Part shown: one piece after another, positions 5,950 to 8,134 of the stretch
How positions within the stretch are numbered: position 1 is the stretch's first letter
Layout of the letters: the number at the start of each line of letters is the position of its first letter
NCBI GenBank assembly: GCA_964431545.1
Contig: CAYSLC010000229.1
Span: 1 to 8,134, forward strand
DNA from: CAYSLC01 sp964431545
Lineage (GTDB): Bacteria > Desulfobacterota > Desulfobacteria > Desulfobacterales > JAABSP01
Length of the DNA stretch: 8,134 nt
Direction: 5' to 3'
Notes under the pieces: generated by a model
Told to the model about the DNA's origin: nothing
Databases searched by the model: none
Seen by the model: the letters and a program-made list of their open reading frames with translations, nothing else
Program-made: the position numbers and the translations under genes

Positions 5950-7484
5950 CTACATCACCATCATCAGACGTTCGGGATCCTCGAACGCCTGGAGGATCAC
6001 GTTGAGGAACCGGGCCGCATCCGCGCCGTCGGCCACCCNNNNNNNNNNNNNNNNNNNNNNNNNNNNNNNNNNNNNNNNNNNNNNNNNNNNNNNNNNNNNN
6101 NNNNNNNNNNNNNNNNNNNNNNNNNNNNNNNNNNNNNNAACGCCTGGAGGATCACGTTGAGGAACCGGGCCGCATCCGCGCCGTCGGCCACCCGGTGGTC
6201 GAAGGCGACCAGCATGGGCAGGATGAGCCGGGGGACCACCTCCTGTTTCTCCAGGCCCTCCCGGAAGACCGGCTGCGTCCGGGCCTGGGCCAGTCCGAGG
6301 ATGGCGGTCTGGGGATGGTTGATGATGGGGGTGAAGGCGGTGCCGCCCAGGGATCCGATGTTGGTGATGGTGAAGGTGCCGCCGGTCACGTCCTCCCGGT
6401 CGATCTCGCCGTTGCGGACCCGCTCGGCCGTCTCCTTCAGCTCTTGGCTCAGCTCGACAATGTTCTTGCGGTCCACGTCCCGGATCACGGGGACGATGAG
6501 GCCCCGTTCGGTGTCCACGGCCACGCCGATGTGGTAGTGGCGCTTGAGGATGATCTCCCCGGCCGCCATGTCGAGGCTGGCGTTGAAGCGGGGCTGGGCC
6601 TTGAGGGCGGCCACCGCCGCCTTCATGGCGAAGACGGTAATGGTCAGGGCGCCCCCCTGGTCCTCGATCTCCTCCCGGTGCTTCTTCCGGAACGCCTCCA
6701 GGTCGGTGATGTCGGCCTGGTCCTGATGGGAGACGTGGGGGATCTCCCGCCAGGCCCGGGCCATCTGTCTGGCCGTGGCCTTGCGGATGGAGCGAAGCGG
6801 CATCCGCTCCACCGGACCCCACTGGGTGAAATCGGGCAGCTCCGGAGACTCGGGAGGGGCGGGGGCCTTCTCCGGCTCCCGCTTCTCTTCGGGCGCGGCC
6901 TTCTCCTCCGACGGTTCCGCCGCCTTCTCCTTCTCCGGCTCCTTTCCTTCGGCAAAGGCCCGGACATCCTCGGCGGTCACCCGGCCTTCGGGACCGGTGG
7001 GGGGGACCTCGTGGAGGTCGACGCCCAGCTCCCGGGCCAGGCGGCGGGTGGACGGGGTGGCGGGGACGGGGCCCTCCCGCTTGGGTTCGGCCTCTCCTTT
7101 TGTGGGCTTTTCCGCCGGCCCCGCCTTCTTTTTTTCTTTTTCGGCGGAGGGCTTCTCCTCCGCTTCCGATTCCTTCTCGCCGGCGGCTTCTTCTTTCTTT
7201 TCCGGCTTCCCCTCCTCCTCGGACGCCGCCTCCTTCTCCTCCGTCTCATCCGTGTCGAAGACCATGAGGACGTCGCCCACCTCCACGGTGTCCCCGGCCT
7301 TCACCCGGATCTCCTTGACCGTGCCGTCGACGGGGGAGGGGACTTCGGTGGTCGCCTTGTCGGTCTCGATGGTCAGAACCGCCTGGTCCTCCTCCACGGT
7401 GTCCCCTTCGGAGACCAGCACCTCCACGATCTCGGCCTCGTGGATCCCTTCTCCGGGATCGGGTAGTTTCAGTTCCATGCTCAT
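5950..7484 (-). CDS. pdhC: Pyruvate dehydrogenase E2, dihydrolipoyl acetyltransferase (split by assembly gap)
   Basis: Transfers acetyl groups from E1 through its lipoyl arm to CoA and forms the complex core. If the 100 Ns and one copy of the flanking 55-bp duplication are removed (155 bases), the frame from ATG 7484 runs to TAG 5950-5952 as 459 residues ending FEDPERLMMVM. Seen: one lipoyl domain (1-78) with lipoylated K43 in ETDKATTE; a highly charged Glu/Lys/Ala linker (79-138); a peripheral subunit-binding domain (about 139-180, ATPSTRRLARELGVDL, GPEGRVTAEDV); a second charged linker (181-215); and the catalytic domain (about 224-459) with DHRVADG, H430 and D434. As written, the sequence reads through the Ns into the wrong frame. 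It follows pdhB by 23 bp, with a modest AAAGG ribosome site. The substrate assignment (pyruvate rather than another 2-oxoacid) rests on similarity and gene order and is likely, not proved. Confidence 0.93.
5984..6193. repeat. 55-bp identical ends on both sides of the N gap
   Basis: Bases 5984-6038 and 6139-6193 are identical over 55 bp, each ending or starting exactly at the Ns. Both copies encode the same E2 residues around ADGADAARFLNVILQA. This is the pattern left by two contigs that share a k-mer-sized end overlap and were scaffolded without being merged, not a biological repeat. Confidence 0.93.
6039..6138. other. Assembly gap, 100 Ns
   Basis: Exactly 100 Ns, the conventional placeholder for a gap of unknown size, inside the 3' part of the E2 gene. 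Because the E2 frame closes when the duplicated flank is collapsed, the true gap length is most likely negative (a 55-bp overlap). Confidence 0.99.
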
Positions 7485-7507
7485 ATGGGCCGCCTTTCGG
7501 TTGGGTC

Positions 7508-8134
7508 CTAGAAGTTGAGGGTCTCCCGGGCCGCCCGCAGAATCCGGTCGACGCCGGGGATGTAGTCGTGCTCCCGCTGGTAGAGGGGGATCACGGAGTC
7601 GAAGCCGGTCACCCGCCTGATGGGCGCCTCCAGGTAGAGGAACGATTTTTCCACCAGCCGGGCCACGATCTCGGCGCCGGGGCCGAAGCTCCGGGGCGCC
7701 TCGTGGACCAGCACCGCCTTGCCCGTCTTTTTGACCGATTCGGTGAACAGGGAGTCGTCCAGCGGCGAGATGGTCAGCAGGTCGATCACCTCCGACGAGA
7801 CGCCGTCCTCCTCCTCCAGCTTCTCCGCCGCCTCCAGCGTCGGCCGCATCATGGCGCCGTAGGCGATGAGGGTCAGGTCGTCCCCCTCCCGGGCGATCAC
7901 CGACTTGCCGATGGGGAAGGTCTCCTCCTCCTCGGGCACCTCCTCCCGGAAGGCCCGGTAGACCGCCTTGGGTTCGTAGAAGATCACCGTGTCCGGGTCC
8001 CGGATGGCGCTCACCAGCAGGGACCGGGCGTTGCGCGGCGTGGAGGGGATCACCATCTTGAGCCCCGGGGTGTGGGCGTAGTAGGCCTCCCGGCTCTCGG
8101 AGTGGTGCTCCAGGGCCCGGACCCCGCCGCCGTA
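7508..8134 (-). CDS. pdhB: Pyruvate dehydrogenase E1 component, beta subunit (5' partial)
   Basis: The frame is open from the right edge (nt 8134) to TAG at 7508-7510; 208 residues are visible, about the C-terminal two thirds of a roughly 325-residue family. E1 alpha and beta together decarboxylate pyruvate using thiamine diphosphate and acetylate the E2 lipoyl group. Seen: YGGGVRALEHHSES near the edge, containing the conserved His pair of the E1 beta active-site region; YYAHTPGLKMVIPSTPRNA; the transketolase pyrimidine-domain end; then a C-terminal domain with DLTLIAYGAM, SSEVIDLLTISPLD, AVLVHEAPRSFGPGAEI and RRVTGFDSVIPL, all typical of PdhB. The internal ATG at 8056 is not the start, since conserved sequence continues upstream of it. 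E2 begins 23 bp downstream, so they are surely co-transcribed; E1 alpha is expected beyond the edge. A branched-chain 2-oxoacid dehydrogenase beta subunit is the main alternative. Confidence 0.93.
   Translation of the reverse strand, partial: YGGGVRALEHHSESREAYYAHTPGLKMVIPSTPRNARSLLVSAIRDPDTVIFYEPKAVYRAFREEVPEEEETFPIGKSVIAREGDDLTLIAYGAMMRPTLEAAEKLEEEDGVSSEVIDLLTISPLDDSLFTESVKKTGKAVLVHEAPRSFGPGAEIVARLVEKSFLYLEAPIRRVTGFDSVIPLYQREHDYIPGVDRILRAARETLNF

Noticed and set aside
6195..7466. Long + strand open frames opposite pdhC
   Set aside because: Their Leu/Phe/Gly- and Ser-rich runs are the complement of the Glu/Lys-rich E2 linkers; no ribosome site or domain.

Overview
The window is an 8.1 kb piece of a high-GC bacterial draft or metagenome assembly; it contains a 100-N scaffold gap. 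Gene families and style (heteromeric pyruvate dehydrogenase genes, a lipoprotein-type thiol peroxidase, a SynChlorMet-type radical SAM cassette) fit Desulfobacterota/Syntrophobacter-like deltaproteobacteria best. That placement is inference from content; no rRNA or other phylogenetic marker is present.

Left part, + strand (1-3473). Two consecutive PqqE-like radical SAM/SPASM enzymes come first: one cut by the left edge, then a complete one overlapping it by 11 bp. I recognise them as ScmE and ScmF of the SynChlorMet cassette, a presumed ribosomal-peptide (RiPP) modification system whose precursor peptide was unknown as far as I recall. A strikingly AT-rich two-gene module follows: a small coiled-coil protein and a TumE-family (DUF6516-like) toxin starting at TTG inside the antitoxin's end. 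GC-rich sequence then resumes with a soluble S24/S26 peptidase of the Ser/His (archaeal/ER/SipW) type that starts at GTG and could be a leader peptidase for the cassette. A strong Rho-independent terminator (3502-3542) closes this side.

Right part, - strand (8134 to 3562). Reading right to left: pdhB (E1 beta, cut by the right edge), pdhC (E2, interrupted by the assembly gap), lpdA (E3), then a Tpx-like thiol peroxidase with an N-terminal export signal. pdhB, pdhC and lpdA supply the E1 beta, E2 and E3 parts of the pyruvate dehydrogenase complex; E1 alpha should lie beyond the right edge. The two strands converge at the terminator.

Assembly note. The N run is flanked on both sides by an identical 55-bp sequence that abuts the Ns exactly. 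Collapsing one copy and removing the Ns restores a perfect 459-residue E2 frame, so the gap is almost certainly an artefact and not missing DNA or a frameshift. Two short inverted-repeat elements lie in the spacers of the - strand cluster (4246-4259 and 5883-5929). No tRNA, rRNA, CRISPR array or insertion sequence was seen, and no stretch over 300 bases lacks a gene.
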